From UBA1952 sp965246785 (GTDB lineage: Bacteria > Bacteroidota > Bacteroidia > Chitinophagales > Chitinophagaceae), in contig CBDFFM010000020.1 of NCBI GenBank assembly GCA_965246785.1, forward strand, positions 266,796 to 330,795: a stretch of DNA of 64,000 bases. Direction: 5' to 3'. The position numbers and the translations under genes are program-made. The notes under the pieces are model-generated. The model did not search any database. It saw only the letters and a list, made by a program, of their open reading frames with translations, and had not been told where the DNA came from. How positions within the stretch are numbered: position 1 is the first letter of the stretch; each line of letters starts with the position of its first letter. This document shows positions 46,579 to 55,257 of this stretch, one piece after another.

Positions 46579-47103
46579 ATGCTTATCCTGCTTCTGCTCC
46601 TGATTATTGTCGTCGCCATTTTCCTTGTGGTTCGCAGAAAACCATTTACGACCACGCATCCGTGGCAGCAGTTCCTGGATGGCTTTCAGATTTCCACTGC
46701 CGAGTTTTACGCCGCAGTACAGGCCGGCCTTGCAGACCGGAAGATTACCAAAGTAGACTTGAAGGAAGAGTCATTCCTTGAAAGCCATGTGTTCTCTGCA
46801 AAGCGCGTGTATCTGCGCGTCAGGCAAAACGAGTTCATATACTACATCTGCGCGGCGCCCTATGGCACGGGCACCTTCGTATCCTCATGGCTCTGCGTGA
46901 AAGATGAAAATCTGATGAATAGAGTTCCGGTGCTCAGCAAGCTTGCCGGTAAAGACAGGGCTAATAAGACCTTTTATCAGATGGATACAGAAGCCATGTT
47001 CCGGCTTGCCGTACAAACGACAGTAGTAGATGTCGTTAATAACCTGACTGAGGCCAAAGGCCTGAGAGGTATTCCCGAACTCAGTACCAGTATGAACAAT
47101 TGA
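46579..47103 (+). CDS. Membrane-anchored protein upstream of the VirD4-like ATPase
   Basis: The N-terminus is one membrane helix (MLILLLLLIIVVAIFLVV) followed by basic residues, which leaves about 150 residues in the cytoplasm. The soluble part is mixed alpha/beta (FQISTAEFYAAVQAGLADRK, RVYLRVRQNEFIYYICAAPY). There is no catalytic motif. It ends 4 bp before the ATPase ATG, so the two are surely co-expressed; it could tether the ATPase to the membrane. I know no named family for it. Confidence 0.8.
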   Translation: MLILLLLLIIVVAIFLVVRRKPFTTTHPWQQFLDGFQISTAEFYAAVQAGLADRKITKVDLKEESFLESHVFSAKRVYLRVRQNEFIYYICAAPYGTGTFVSSWLCVKDENLMNRVPVLSKLAGKDRANKTFYQMDTEAMFRLAVQTTVVDVVNNLTEAKGLRGIPELSTSMNN

Positions 47104-47107
47104 GCCT

Positions 47108-50080
47108 ATGCTACCCGCGTTATCGGAAACACTTACGGAACGGTTTTATGCCTGGGAACGGAGGGGCCGGGGCTGGGATGCCTTTGATTTTCCGGTTGAG
47201 CTTGAACCGGAGTTCCATCCATTCTTCGGACACTTCGCGCTGCCGGTCGCTAACACCTTTGACGATGGAAAGCGGCATACCATTCTCAGCAGCCTATCCA
47301 GCCTGTTTCCCAAAAAGAAAGTTCCGCAACCCAGTGGCGCAGATTGGACAGAAATACCGCCGGTATTAGCTCTTGAATACGGAGGAGACAATAATCTGGT
47401 CGGGTTCAAAATTGTCCTTCCGAAAGAGGAGAAACTGGAGGTGTCGGATATGGAGCAGCTTTTCGTCATGCTTTCGTACACCGAATATCCCATCAGCTTT
47501 GAGCTTGTTGGTACGGTAGCGGCAATCAGCATCCTGGTGGCATGCCGCGAGACAGATGCGCTGCATGTGTATGAGCAAGTCCGAGCCTATTTTCCTTTGG
47601 CGGTCGTTACCAAAAACGAAGCTCGCCTGGAAATTCTTAGAGAAGATGGCGTACAAACCTGTGTCGTTGATTTTGGGCTATCGGAGGAATTCATGCGTCC
47701 GCTTCTAATGGCGAATGAGATAGATTGCGACCCCTACATTGGATTATATGCTGTCCTTGAGCGCATAGGTGCAGGTGAGCGGGGCGTAGTACAAATCCTT
47801 TTCCAAGGTGCAGTCAACCCATGGCCGGAGAGCATCATGCGCGCTGTGTCTGATAACGAAGGTGGCCCATTCTTCGCAGATGCGCCGGACATGGTAAAGC
47901 TTGCACAGCAAAAGATATCGGCTCCTCTTTTTGCTGTCTGCATCCGGGTAATCGGGCAAGCGGAGAGAAGCGACCAGGCTATAGCCATTTCCAAAGGCAT
48001 AGCTGATGCTTTGGTGCATCTCACCAGATCTAAGGGCAACAAATTGCAAGCACTCTCGCAGGAAGTGTACCCGCTTGACCTCTTAATTGATGATGTACTC
48101 CTTCGGGAATCTCATCGCCTGGGCATGCTCCTTAATGCCGGGGAGCTTGCAACGCTCGCGCACTTTCCGACAGCGGAAATCAGGGCAGCCAAAGTTGAAC
48201 GCAATGCGAGAAAAACCAAGGCTGCGCCCATAGCTGCACAGGGACATTCTTTCGTGCTCGGCACCAACAGCCATCACGGACAGAAGACAAGCGTAAGTGT
48301 GCCAGCAAGCCTGCGCCTCCGGCATACGCACATCATCGGCGCAACCGGCACTGGTAAGAGCACCCTTCTTCTTTCGATGATTGCACAAGATATGCAGCAA
48401 GGGAGCGGCTGTACGGTGCTTGACCCGCATGGAGACCTCATAGAGACCATCCTTGCTCATGTGCCGGAAGAGCGCATTAAGGATGTAATTCTAATAGACC
48501 CGGCGGACAGTGAATATCCGGTTGCCTTCAATGTGCTCTCGGCGCACTCAGAGATTGAGAAGGACATTCTTTCCTCTGACCTTATGGCTGCCTTCCGCAG
48601 GCTCTCTACGAGCTGGGGCGACCAGATGAACAGCGTGCTGGCCAATGCCATCCTTGCCTTTCTGGAAAGTCCTAAAGGCGGGACGCTCATAGACCTGCGA
48701 CGGTTTCTATTAGAGAAAGCATTTCGGGATAGGTACCTGCAGAGTGTACAAGACCCGCACATTGTCTACTATTGGCAGCATGAGTACCCCTTGCTCAAAT
48801 CCAGCTCCATCGGTTCCATCCTGACGCGCCTAGATACCTTCCTGCGGCCGAAGCTTATCAGGAATATGGTAGCCCAAAAGAAGGGGCTGGATTTTGAGCA
48901 TATCCTTGATACTGGAAAAATTCTCCTGGTAAAGCTCTCGCAAGGCCTCATTGGCGCGGAAAACAGCTTTCTTCTGGGGACATTCTTTGTCTCCAAGCTG
49001 TATCAGGCGGCTATGGCCAGGCAGGCCAAGCAAGCGGCCGAGCGCAGGGATTTCTTTCTCTACATCGACGAGTTCCAGAATTTCATTACGCCTTCCATGT
49101 CGCATATCCTCTCGGGCGCAAGGAAGTACCATTTGGGACTTGTCCTGGCGCATCAGGATATGCAGCAGCTTCAGAAGTACGACACCGAGCTTGCAAGCTC
49201 GGTGGTAGTCAATGCCGGCACCCGTATTTGCTTCCGGCTTGGTGATACTGATGCAAGGCGCTTCGCCAGCGGCTTTTCGTTTTTTGAGGCAGAAGATTTA
49301 GAGAACCTTGCAACAGGTGAAGCCATTGCCCGCATTGAGCAGCCGAGCATGGATTTCAGCCTCACTACTATTCCATTGCCTGAAGTGCTGCCGGATGCAC
49401 GAGCAGCCAGAATGGAGGCTGTTATTACCCACTCCCGAAAGGCCTACGGTACGGCGCGAGGTGACGTAGAAGAACAGCTTGCGCAGGTCGCACCGCTTCT
49501 GTCGCCTGAGCCGGAGAAGGCTGCTGGCATCCCCCAAGCGCCCGTTGTTCCCATTACTCCAATACCGAAACCATTTGTGCCGGTAGAAATACCGCGAGTG
49601 GTCTCTAAAACAAGCCCGCCGAAGAAGGCAGAGACTGAGCACCGCTACTTGCAAATGCTGATAAAGCGGATTGCGGAATCCAGAGGGTTTAAGGCAGATA
49701 TTGAGCAGCTCACACCTGACGGAACGGGCCGAGTAGATGTGAGCCTAACGCGAGGTAAACGGAAAATTGCAGTGGAGATTTCAGTAACCACTAGCGATAC
49801 GTGGGAAGCGCACAATGTGGAGAAGTGTCTTGCGGCAGCCTATACTGAAGTGATCATATGCGCGAAGGGGATGAAGCACTTGCAGCGAATCCGGGCACAG
49901 CTTGAAAATAAAATCAGTAGTGAGGAATTGGCCAAGGTTGTCACGCTTATACCCGATGATGTAGTGAAGTATTTAGATAGCCAGATACCGCCAGTGACAC
50001 CCACAGAAAAAGTAATTAAGGGCTACCGGGTGAAGGTGGAGTATGGACAGCAATCATCCATGAAAATAAAAATTAAATAA
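47108..50080 (+). CDS. VirD4/TraG-like DNA-pump ATPase fused to a nuclease-like domain, 990 aa
   Basis: An N-terminal domain of about 390 residues precedes the motor. Walker A is GATGTGKST (G411-K417), then LDPHGDL (about 438-444), and Walker B is FFLYIDEFQNF (649-659, Asp654/Glu655). After that come ARKYHLGLVLAHQDMQQLQ and the conserved GTRICFRLGDTDA. This is the VirD4/TraG/HerA motor plan. A proline-rich linker (about 800-840) leads to the tail that starts at EHRYLQ, with Asp877 (GRVDVSL) and Glu890 (AVEISVTT), possibly a PD-(D/E)XK-type nuclease fold. The tail is shared with the gene at 1-903. No relaxase or VirB gene accompanies it. A membrane protein gene lies 4 bp upstream and another 16 bp downstream. 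Confidence 0.9.
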   Translation: MLPALSETLTERFYAWERRGRGWDAFDFPVELEPEFHPFFGHFALPVANTFDDGKRHTILSSLSSLFPKKKVPQPSGADWTEIPPVLALEYGGDNNLVGFKIVLPKEEKLEVSDMEQLFVMLSYTEYPISFELVGTVAAISILVACRETDALHVYEQVRAYFPLAVVTKNEARLEILREDGVQTCVVDFGLSEEFMRPLLMANEIDCDPYIGLYAVLERIGAGERGVVQILFQGAVNPWPESIMRAVSDNEGGPFFADAPDMVKLAQQKISAPLFAVCIRVIGQAERSDQAIAISKGIADALVHLTRSKGNKLQALSQEVYPLDLLIDDVLLRESHRLGMLLNAGELATLAHFPTAEIRAAKVERNARKTKAAPIAAQGHSFVLGTNSHHGQKTSVSVPASLRLRHTHIIGATGTGKSTLLLSMIAQDMQQGSGCTVLDPHGDLIETILAHVPEERIKDVILIDPADSEYPVAFNVLSAHSEIEKDILSSDLMAAFRRLSTSWGDQMNSVLANAILAFLESPKGGTLIDLRRFLLEKAFRDRYLQSVQDPHIVYYWQHEYPLLKSSSIGSILTRLDTFLRPKLIRNMVAQKKGLDFEHILDTGKILLVKLSQGLIGAENSFLLGTFFVSKLYQAAMARQAKQAAERRDFFLYIDEFQNFITPSMSHILSGARKYHLGLVLAHQDMQQLQKYDTELASSVVVNAGTRICFRLGDTDARRFASGFSFFEAEDLENLATGEAIARIEQPSMDFSLTTIPLPEVLPDARAARMEAVITHSRKAYGTARGDVEEQLAQVAPLLSPEPEKAAGIPQAPVVPITPIPKPFVPVEIPRVVSKTSPPKKAETEHRYLQMLIKRIAESRGFKADIEQLTPDGTGRVDVSLTRGKRKIAVEISVTTSDTWEAHNVEKCLAAAYTEVIICAKGMKHLQRIRAQLENKISSEELAKVVTLIPDDVVKYLDSQIPPVTPTEKVIKGYRVKVEYGQQSSMKIKIK

Positions 50081-50096
50081 TATCATTAAATTTTTT

Positions 50097-50909
50097 ATGT
50101 CAGTATCTAGTTCAAGACCGAATTCTGTCGCAATTGCTCTAACTGTTCAACTGATTTTAGGAATTGTTGCAATTGTTATTTCCGGCATTATGGAAGTCAC
50201 ATTTATGACGGATATTGATGATAATTTTATCGGATGGGGCGTAGCCTTAGCTTTTGTATGTGAAGGTGGGAAGGCAACTTCAATGTATTTGTATGAATAT
50301 AGCAAAAAAAGTTCTTCAATCAGTAGGTTTAGTACAGCTTTGAGCGCATCCGGTTGGATATTGAGGTTTCTACTTTTTGGCTTCTCTTGTTTTTGCTGTT
50401 TTGCAAAGATTGCGAAGGCCTTGGACACTCCAAACTATAAATCAGTGCTTTCTGAGCGAAAAACCGAAATTGATAATGAATACAAAGAGCGATTAGAAAA
50501 TGAAGAGGCTTTTTTGAACTCTAACGTTGACCGAGCGTATCGGTCAATGGAAAACGAAGCGAATATTATTCGTAATGGCCAATGGAAAGGCTCACATTAT
50601 GAGGAGAAAAAGGCCTTATATGAGACAGCTAAGACTGAAAGAGTTAGCAGGCTTACTGAAATAACGCGACAAAAAGATTCACTTTCTGACGCCGAGGCTC
50701 AAAATCTACAACATGATATTAAAAGTGAAAACAAACTCGTACAAGGAGTATATCGTACCCTTATAAAGTCAGGTATGGACGTTAATTCAAGCAAGTTTGC
50801 TGCTGGATTTAATGTTTTTGTTGGATTAATAATTACCGCGATTATTGAATTAATAATTTGGACTGTATTCGGAACCATGGGGTCTGTAAAGGGAGATTTA
50901 AATGAATAA
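50097..50909 (+). CDS. Membrane protein with coiled-coil middle, 270 aa
   Basis: Three hydrophobic helices near the N-terminus (VQLILGIVAIVISGIMEVTF, about 45-60, and LRFLLFGFSCFCCFAKI) precede a charged coiled coil of about 120 residues (SERKTEIDNEYKERLENEEA and onward). A last helix pair follows (FNVFVGLIITAIIELIIWTV). It follows the ATPase gene by 16 bp but is clearly more AT-rich. No family is recognised. Position suggests a membrane component that works with the ATPase. An IS256 element is inserted between this gene and the hairpin at 52331. Confidence 0.75.
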   Translation: MSVSSSRPNSVAIALTVQLILGIVAIVISGIMEVTFMTDIDDNFIGWGVALAFVCEGGKATSMYLYEYSKKSSSISRFSTALSASGWILRFLLFGFSCFCCFAKIAKALDTPNYKSVLSERKTEIDNEYKERLENEEAFLNSNVDRAYRSMENEANIIRNGQWKGSHYEEKKALYETAKTERVSRLTEITRQKDSLSDAEAQNLQHDIKSENKLVQGVYRTLIKSGMDVNSSKFAAGFNVFVGLIITAIIELIIWTVFGTMGSVKGDLNE

Positions 50910-50920
50910 GCAAAAGAGGC

Positions 50921-52319
50921 TGTAAACTAAACTGTGTCAGTTGAAAAAAAGTAATTCAACTTCAACACAGATACATGAGAAAAAAGAAAGAGTCGGTAAG
51001 CGGCTTCACCATCGATGAGGCCACGGGTCGCAAGGCGTTGGAACAATTTAAGACCGGCAAGCCGCTCTTTGGAAAAGATGGAGCCTTTGGTCCCATGCTT
51101 CAGGCATTCCTGGAAGCTGCACTTGAGGGCGAGCTCTCAGCCCACCTTTCAGAAGAAGGAGCAGCCGAAGAAATGGAAGACGACCCTAAGGCCGGTGGTA
51201 CCAACCGTCGCAATGGTCATAGCAGCAAAGACCTTAAAACAGGCGAAGGCAGCTTTTCCCTTAGTACACCCAGAGACCGGCGCGGCTCCTTTGAGCCTCA
51301 GATTGTAAAGAAGCGGGAGACTGTCCTGGCCGATAATCTTGAAGAGCGCATCATCGGCATGTACGGCCTGGGGATGAGCCTGAGAGACATCTCCTCACAT
51401 CTGGAAGAGATGTACGGCACCAGCGTCAGCCATACCACTCTTTCAGAGATTACCGACCGCATCATACCGAGAGTCAGAGAGTGGCAGCACCGCCCACTGG
51501 AAGCAGTCTACTGCATCGTGTGGCTTGATGCGATGTATTTTAAGGTAAAGGACCCGGAAGGAAGAGTAGTTACGCGCTGCCTCTATAATATCCTTGGCAT
51601 CAGAGCCGATGGAGAGAAGGAAGTAATGGGCGCTTATGTGAGCGAAGCAGAAGGAGCCCGTTTCTGGCTATCTGTGCTTACCGACCTGCAGAGCAGAGGC
51701 GTAGAGGATATGCTCATAGCCTGTATTGACAACCTCTCTGGCTTTGAGACAGCTATTGCTACTGTGTTTCCCAAGTGTGATGTGCAGAGCTGTATCGTCC
51801 ACCAGATCCGCAACTCTATAAAGTATGTAGCCTACAAAGAAAGCAAAGAGGTGATGGAAGACCTCAAGCCTATCTACAAGGCATATACCAAAGAAGAAGG
51901 GGCGCTGGCCCTGGACGGCTTTGAACAGAAGTGGTCAAAGAAGTACGGCATTGTAGTCAAGAGCTGGCGCACAAACTGGGAAAAGCTCAGCGCCTTCTTC
52001 AAGTATCCGCCGGACATCAGAAAGCTCATCTACACTACCAATACGATTGAAGGCTATCATCGGCAACTGCGGAAAGTAACCAAGACAAAGGGTGCATTCC
52101 CAAATGATATGGCATTGCTGAAGCTCATTTACCTGGCATCAACGAGAATAGAAGAAAAGTGGAAAGACCTTTACATGATTGGGGCCTAGCTGCCAATCAG
52201 CTCAGCATTATCTTCGGAGGGAGGATGCCGCTGACGATCTAAAACCGCTTCCCCCTTTCATCCGGCCCCATGGGGCCGGATGGAGGAAGAACCTAAAAAC
52301 TGACACAGTTCAGTTTACA
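50921..52319 (+). mobile_element. IS256-family insertion sequence
   Basis: The 22-bp terminal inverted repeats (TGTAAACT...TGTCAGTT) at 50921-50942 and 52298-52319 differ at one base. One transposase gene lies between them. A 24-bp palindrome (52259-52282, CCGGCCCCATGGGGCCGG core) after the gene is probably its terminator. I see no 8- or 9-bp target duplication: the flanks are AAAGAGGC and CTCCCAAT. Confidence 0.9.
50975..52189 (+). CDS. IS256-family (Mutator-type) transposase
   Basis: This 404-residue DDE transposase has full family length. Acidic residues are in WLDAMYFKVKD, CIDNLSGFETA and TNTIEGYHRQLRK. The CIVHQIRNSIKYV signature after the second Asp is typical of the Mutator/IS256 group, as are the N-terminal phrases MLQAFLEAALEGELSAHLSE and NRRNGHSSKDLKTGEG. 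The frame is intact, so the element may be active. It catalyses movement of its own IS. Confidence 0.96.
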   Translation: MRKKKESVSGFTIDEATGRKALEQFKTGKPLFGKDGAFGPMLQAFLEAALEGELSAHLSEEGAAEEMEDDPKAGGTNRRNGHSSKDLKTGEGSFSLSTPRDRRGSFEPQIVKKRETVLADNLEERIIGMYGLGMSLRDISSHLEEMYGTSVSHTTLSEITDRIIPRVREWQHRPLEAVYCIVWLDAMYFKVKDPEGRVVTRCLYNILGIRADGEKEVMGAYVSEAEGARFWLSVLTDLQSRGVEDMLIACIDNLSGFETAIATVFPKCDVQSCIVHQIRNSIKYVAYKESKEVMEDLKPIYKAYTKEEGALALDGFEQKWSKKYGIVVKSWRTNWEKLSAFFKYPPDIRKLIYTTNTIEGYHRQLRKVTKTKGAFPNDMALLKLIYLASTRIEEKWKDLYMIGA

Positions 52320-52325
52320 CTCCCA

Positions 52326-52358
52326 ATCAAAAAGAGATTTGGTTTTCCAAATCTCTTT
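52326..52358 (-). terminator. Hairpin terminator beside the IS256 element
   Basis: A 12-bp stem, AAAGAGATTTGG/CCAAATCTCTTT (52331-52358), has a TTTT loop. On the minus strand a TTTTT run follows, so it ends the small gene at 52374-52526. It may also have ended the 50097 gene before the IS inserted. Confidence 0.8.
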
Positions 52359-52373
52359 GAATTGAATCGTTTT

Positions 52374-52526
52374 TCATTGCTTTGTAATACAAGTGAACCC
52401 AACCAATGAAATTAGTGCTATTAAGCCCAAGCAGTTTATTAAACCGCATGAGGATACACCCCATAATGTCCAAAGAAGGCAAATAGCAATGATGATTCTC
52501 ATTACTTTTTTTTGTAGCGAATACAT
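52374..52526 (-). CDS. Small hydrophobic protein, 50 aa
   Basis: A complete frame runs from ATG to TGA: basic start (MYSLQKKVMR), a membrane helix (IIIAICLLWTLWGV), two cysteines, and a second helix (LGLIALISLVGFTC). An intrinsic terminator lies 15 bp beyond the stop codon on the same strand, which supports a real transcript. The SSCG motif could act as a lipobox-like site, but no mature protein would follow it, so a small membrane peptide is likelier. Function unknown. Confidence 0.55.
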   Translation of the reverse strand: MYSLQKKVMRIIIAICLLWTLWGVSSCGLINCLGLIALISLVGFTCITKQ

Positions 52527-52621
52527 ATTGTAGTTATTTTATACCTATAATACTCTTGTATTTAATTTTGTCAATACTTATTACAGACTAAAAATTAACA
52601 TCTAAAATTTTAAAAATCGCG

Positions 52622-53360
52622 CTAAAAGCCTCTGAACTTGCTCCCATCAACCAATAGCTTTAGGTATATTTTATATCTTGGCAATTGAATAAGGTCTATC
52701 GTCTCAATCGTTGGGTAGAATTCTTTTGCAAGTAGCTCTGCATCATTCACCCCAACCCGGAAGGATATAATCGTCCCGCAGTTTCTAAAGATTGCCTCCC
52801 TTATCTTCTCTTGCAATTGGTCTAAGAACTGGCAGGCCATAAACACGCCAAGCTTGTACTTTCTAGCTTCCGAAATCATATCCATGAAACTCTGCGTAAC
52901 GAAACTCTGGGCTTCGTCAACATAAAGAAAGAATGGCACCCGCGCCTCTTCCTGCTGTCCGGCTCTATAGAGTGCCGCAGGCTGCATAGATGTAACCAAG
53001 AGGCTCCCAAGAAGCGCGCAGGCATGTTCGCCAATCTTGCCTTTACCGAGGTCGCAAATAAGAATCTTTCTGCCATCAAGTATTTACTGCATTCGGAAGC
53101 CTATAGTTTTTTGGCCAATTCACTACTAAGCGGAACACTCGTTAGGAAAAGACCAGTTTTATCCAATATCGGCGCAATAGCCACCGGGCCCTAATACAGC
53201 AGAATATTTCCGGACCTATTTTTTTCCAAAACGCAATTGTGGGTTCATTCTTCACATAGGCTAGAGTCTTGTCCCTTTGCAGCGTGTTTGTAAGCAGAGG
53301 CCGAATGTCTAAGTGCGTTCCATCAGGATACTCAAGGATTGTAAGAAGGACGAAGCCCAA
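52622..53360 (-). pseudogene. Decayed VirD4/HerA-like ATPase, related to the 56600-57958 gene
   Basis: Pieces in successive frames align with the intact ATPase: LTILEYPDGTHLDIRPLLTN (about 53360-53280), IAFWKKI, then a nonsense codon before ILDGRKILICDLGKGKIGEH (about 53080-53030), and the open segment 52999-52622 with Walker B (FFLYVDEAQSFVTQSF), ARKYKLGVFMACQFLDQLQE and TIISFRVGVNDAE. The Walker A part is missing. At least one frameshift and one stop separate the pieces, so it is not functional. Confidence 0.8.
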
Positions 53361-53670
53361 GAATGGTTTTCATGCGAGACTGAAACATTCATATCAAGAC
53401 ATTGTTGTAGGGGCATCTAACCATAATTTGTTCAGATGCATACGAAGGTTTACTACTGAACAAGATTGGCATTGTGCTGGCAATCTGCACCCTATTCATC
53501 ATTTGGTAAAAGCTTGTTCTTAAAGGGTTTTTGCTATAGAGTTAAGCGTAACGCACCTAACTGAAACCGATTCTTTGTTCAAATGTAAACCTTGGTTTAT
53601 ATCCGAACAGGGCGCTCCCGTTTCTACTGTCGGCAGTCCCCACCGCTTCAGTTGCGCAGCTCCGCCCACA
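53361..53670. other. Intergenic DNA, no gene seen
   Basis: This stretch separates the decayed ATPase from the resolvase gene. Open frames here are short, overlap on both strands and show no recognisable protein. Start of the resolvase upstream of 53671 is rejected because the extra residues match nothing in the family. Confidence 0.5.
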
Positions 53671-54369
53671 ATGAAAAAAGCTATCACTTACTATCGTGTA
53701 TCTACCGAGCGCCAAGGGGGCAGCGGTTTAGGGCTGGATGCACAGAAGGCTTCTGTCCTTCAGTTCGCCGCAAATAATCACTTCGCGTTGGCGGGTGAGT
53801 TCGTTGAGATTGAATCCGGCAAAAAAAATACGCGTCCGGTATTGCATCAAGCCCTGAATATCTGTAAGCAGGAAGGCGCTACCCTGCTCATAGCAAAGCT
53901 CGACCGCCTTGGCAGAAACGTCGCCTTCATCTCCCGGCTTATGGAAGCCGGGGTTGACTTCAAAGCGGTGGACAATCCTTTCGCCGGAAAGCTCATCGTG
54001 CATATCATGGCTGCTTTCGCCGAGCATGAACGCGACCAGATAAGCGAACGAACCACTGCTGCGCTGGCTGCCGCCAAGCTGCGCGGGGTTGTTCTGGGCA
54101 GTTACGGCCGAACTGTGCTCGCTAAACTCAATAAGCAAAAGGCCCGGCAGTTCGCCCTGAAGATGAAGCCTATCATTCAGAAGCTGCGTGGTATGGGCAT
54201 CACAACCATTAGGGGGCTTACCTGTGAGCTGAACCGCCTGCAGGTACCCACCTTCCGCAATAGCGGCAACCGCTGGCACCTCAGCACCGTCCATAATATC
54301 CTCAGGCAAATAGTTCCTGCTACACCCCTCAACAATCACCCGCTCCATAACAAAAACCAACACCAATGA
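53671..54369 (+). CDS. Small serine recombinase (resolvase/invertase type)
   Basis: The ATG at 53671 begins MKKAITYYRVSTERQGGSGL with the catalytic Ser11. The catalytic domain carries LLIAKLDRLGRNVAFISRLM, FAEHERDQISERTTAALAAA and the E-helix; a HTH-like end follows with GITTIRGLTCELNRLQVPTF and WHLSTVHNILRQI. At 232 residues it is a short recombinase that could resolve or invert DNA in the element. Its last 4 bases (ATGA) overlap the start of the PEGA-domain lipoprotein gene, which suggests translational coupling. Confidence 0.92.
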   Translation: MKKAITYYRVSTERQGGSGLGLDAQKASVLQFAANNHFALAGEFVEIESGKKNTRPVLHQALNICKQEGATLLIAKLDRLGRNVAFISRLMEAGVDFKAVDNPFAGKLIVHIMAAFAEHERDQISERTTAALAAAKLRGVVLGSYGRTVLAKLNKQKARQFALKMKPIIQKLRGMGITTIRGLTCELNRLQVPTFRNSGNRWHLSTVHNILRQIVPATPLNNHPLHNKNQHQ

Positions 54370-54776
54370 AACAGCACACCCATCTTTTGAAACACCGCGC
54401 CTGTCTGTCATGCGCCTCAGTACTGTCCTACCTTCTTGCCGCCTGTATTTTTCTGCCTGGTTGCGCCACCATCATTTCTGGCACGCGCCAAAAGGTGGCT
54501 TTTACATCTGTGCCTTCCGGGGCCAAGGTCCAGGTCAACGGCCTTGACCGCGGCACCACCCCTGCAACTATAAAACTGAAAAGGAGCTATAACGCGCCTA
54601 CCATTACGGTCTCAGCTGATGGGTATCAGCCGCGCATCTTCCAGCCGGAAACGCACTTCAATCCTGTTACGCTTGTTGGCATTTTCTTCCCTGCCCTGAT
54701 AGGCTTTGACCTCCTGGACGGCGCTATATGGAAATACAATCCCAAGAAATATGACATAGAGCTTCAGCGCAAGTAA
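54366..54776 (+). CDS. PEGA-domain lipoprotein, 136 aa
   Basis: A lipobox signal (AACIFLPGC, Cys33) precedes a PEGA-like domain (about 45-90): VAFTSVPSGAKVQVNGLDRG, TTPATIKLKRS, ISADGYQP-like strands. A hydrophobic segment (LVGIFFPALIGFDLLDGAIW) near the end could sit in the membrane. It overlaps the recombinase stop codon by 4 bp. A surface or periplasmic anchor role is likely; the link to a recombinase is odd. Confidence 0.85.
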   Translation: MKQHTHLLKHRACLSCASVLSYLLAACIFLPGCATIISGTRQKVAFTSVPSGAKVQVNGLDRGTTPATIKLKRSYNAPTITVSADGYQPRIFQPETHFNPVTLVGIFFPALIGFDLLDGAIWKYNPKKYDIELQRK

Positions 54777-54962
54777 GACGCTACAGAAAGTGCAGTGCGG
54801 CTATTTAACATGATCCATGGTCATCAGACCTTATGAGGATTCACCGCGAAAAACGGTTTGTTAACCGTATTTCCACGGCCAGCAAACCTTTAGCTTTGCG
54901 CCTCCTGAGAAGGTATTTATTTGCACAGCGCGGCCGCGACGACAGTTGCGGCTTTTCTGTTT
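54777..54962. other. Intergenic DNA, no gene seen
   Basis: No convincing coding frame. A plus-strand frame over 54921-55328 shows no protein-like features and overlaps the end of the methyltransferase gene. Confidence 0.4.
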
Positions 54963-55070
54963 TTACCAATGCCGTTTCCGTGCGATAGTGAAGGTTATCG
55001 TTACGGCAGTGGCCACAAGCACAAGCGTGGCGAGCGCCCACATTATCAGATTCGGAAATGCGCTGTACAT
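54963..55070 (-). CDS. Possible single-helix membrane peptide, 35 aa
   Basis: A short frame from ATG to TAA encodes MYSAFPNLIMWALATLVLVA, then TAVTITFTIARKRHW: one membrane helix with a basic tail. It lies about 190 bp downstream of the methyltransferase gene on the same strand. The shape is typical of small membrane peptides, but chance open frames of this size are common. Confidence 0.3.
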   Translation of the reverse strand: MYSAFPNLIMWALATLVLVATAVTITFTIARKRHW

Positions 55071-55257
55071 GACATCGGGTTTGCACAGTTACCTGACATA
55101 AAGCGTACCATTAAAAAATTGCTTCCATTCTTAACAGAACGCATAACAGGCATAGAACATGCCCCCGACAAGCTTCTAAATAGTTTCATGGAGGCGGCAG
55201 GCAGACCAATGGTAGGGACGGAACGGCACAAGGTCTTTCCTGTGTTTATACCTATGC

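Noticed and set aside
46365..46781. Plus-strand frame of 138 residues
   Set aside because: It overlaps the membrane-protein gene in another frame and has an unprotein-like composition.
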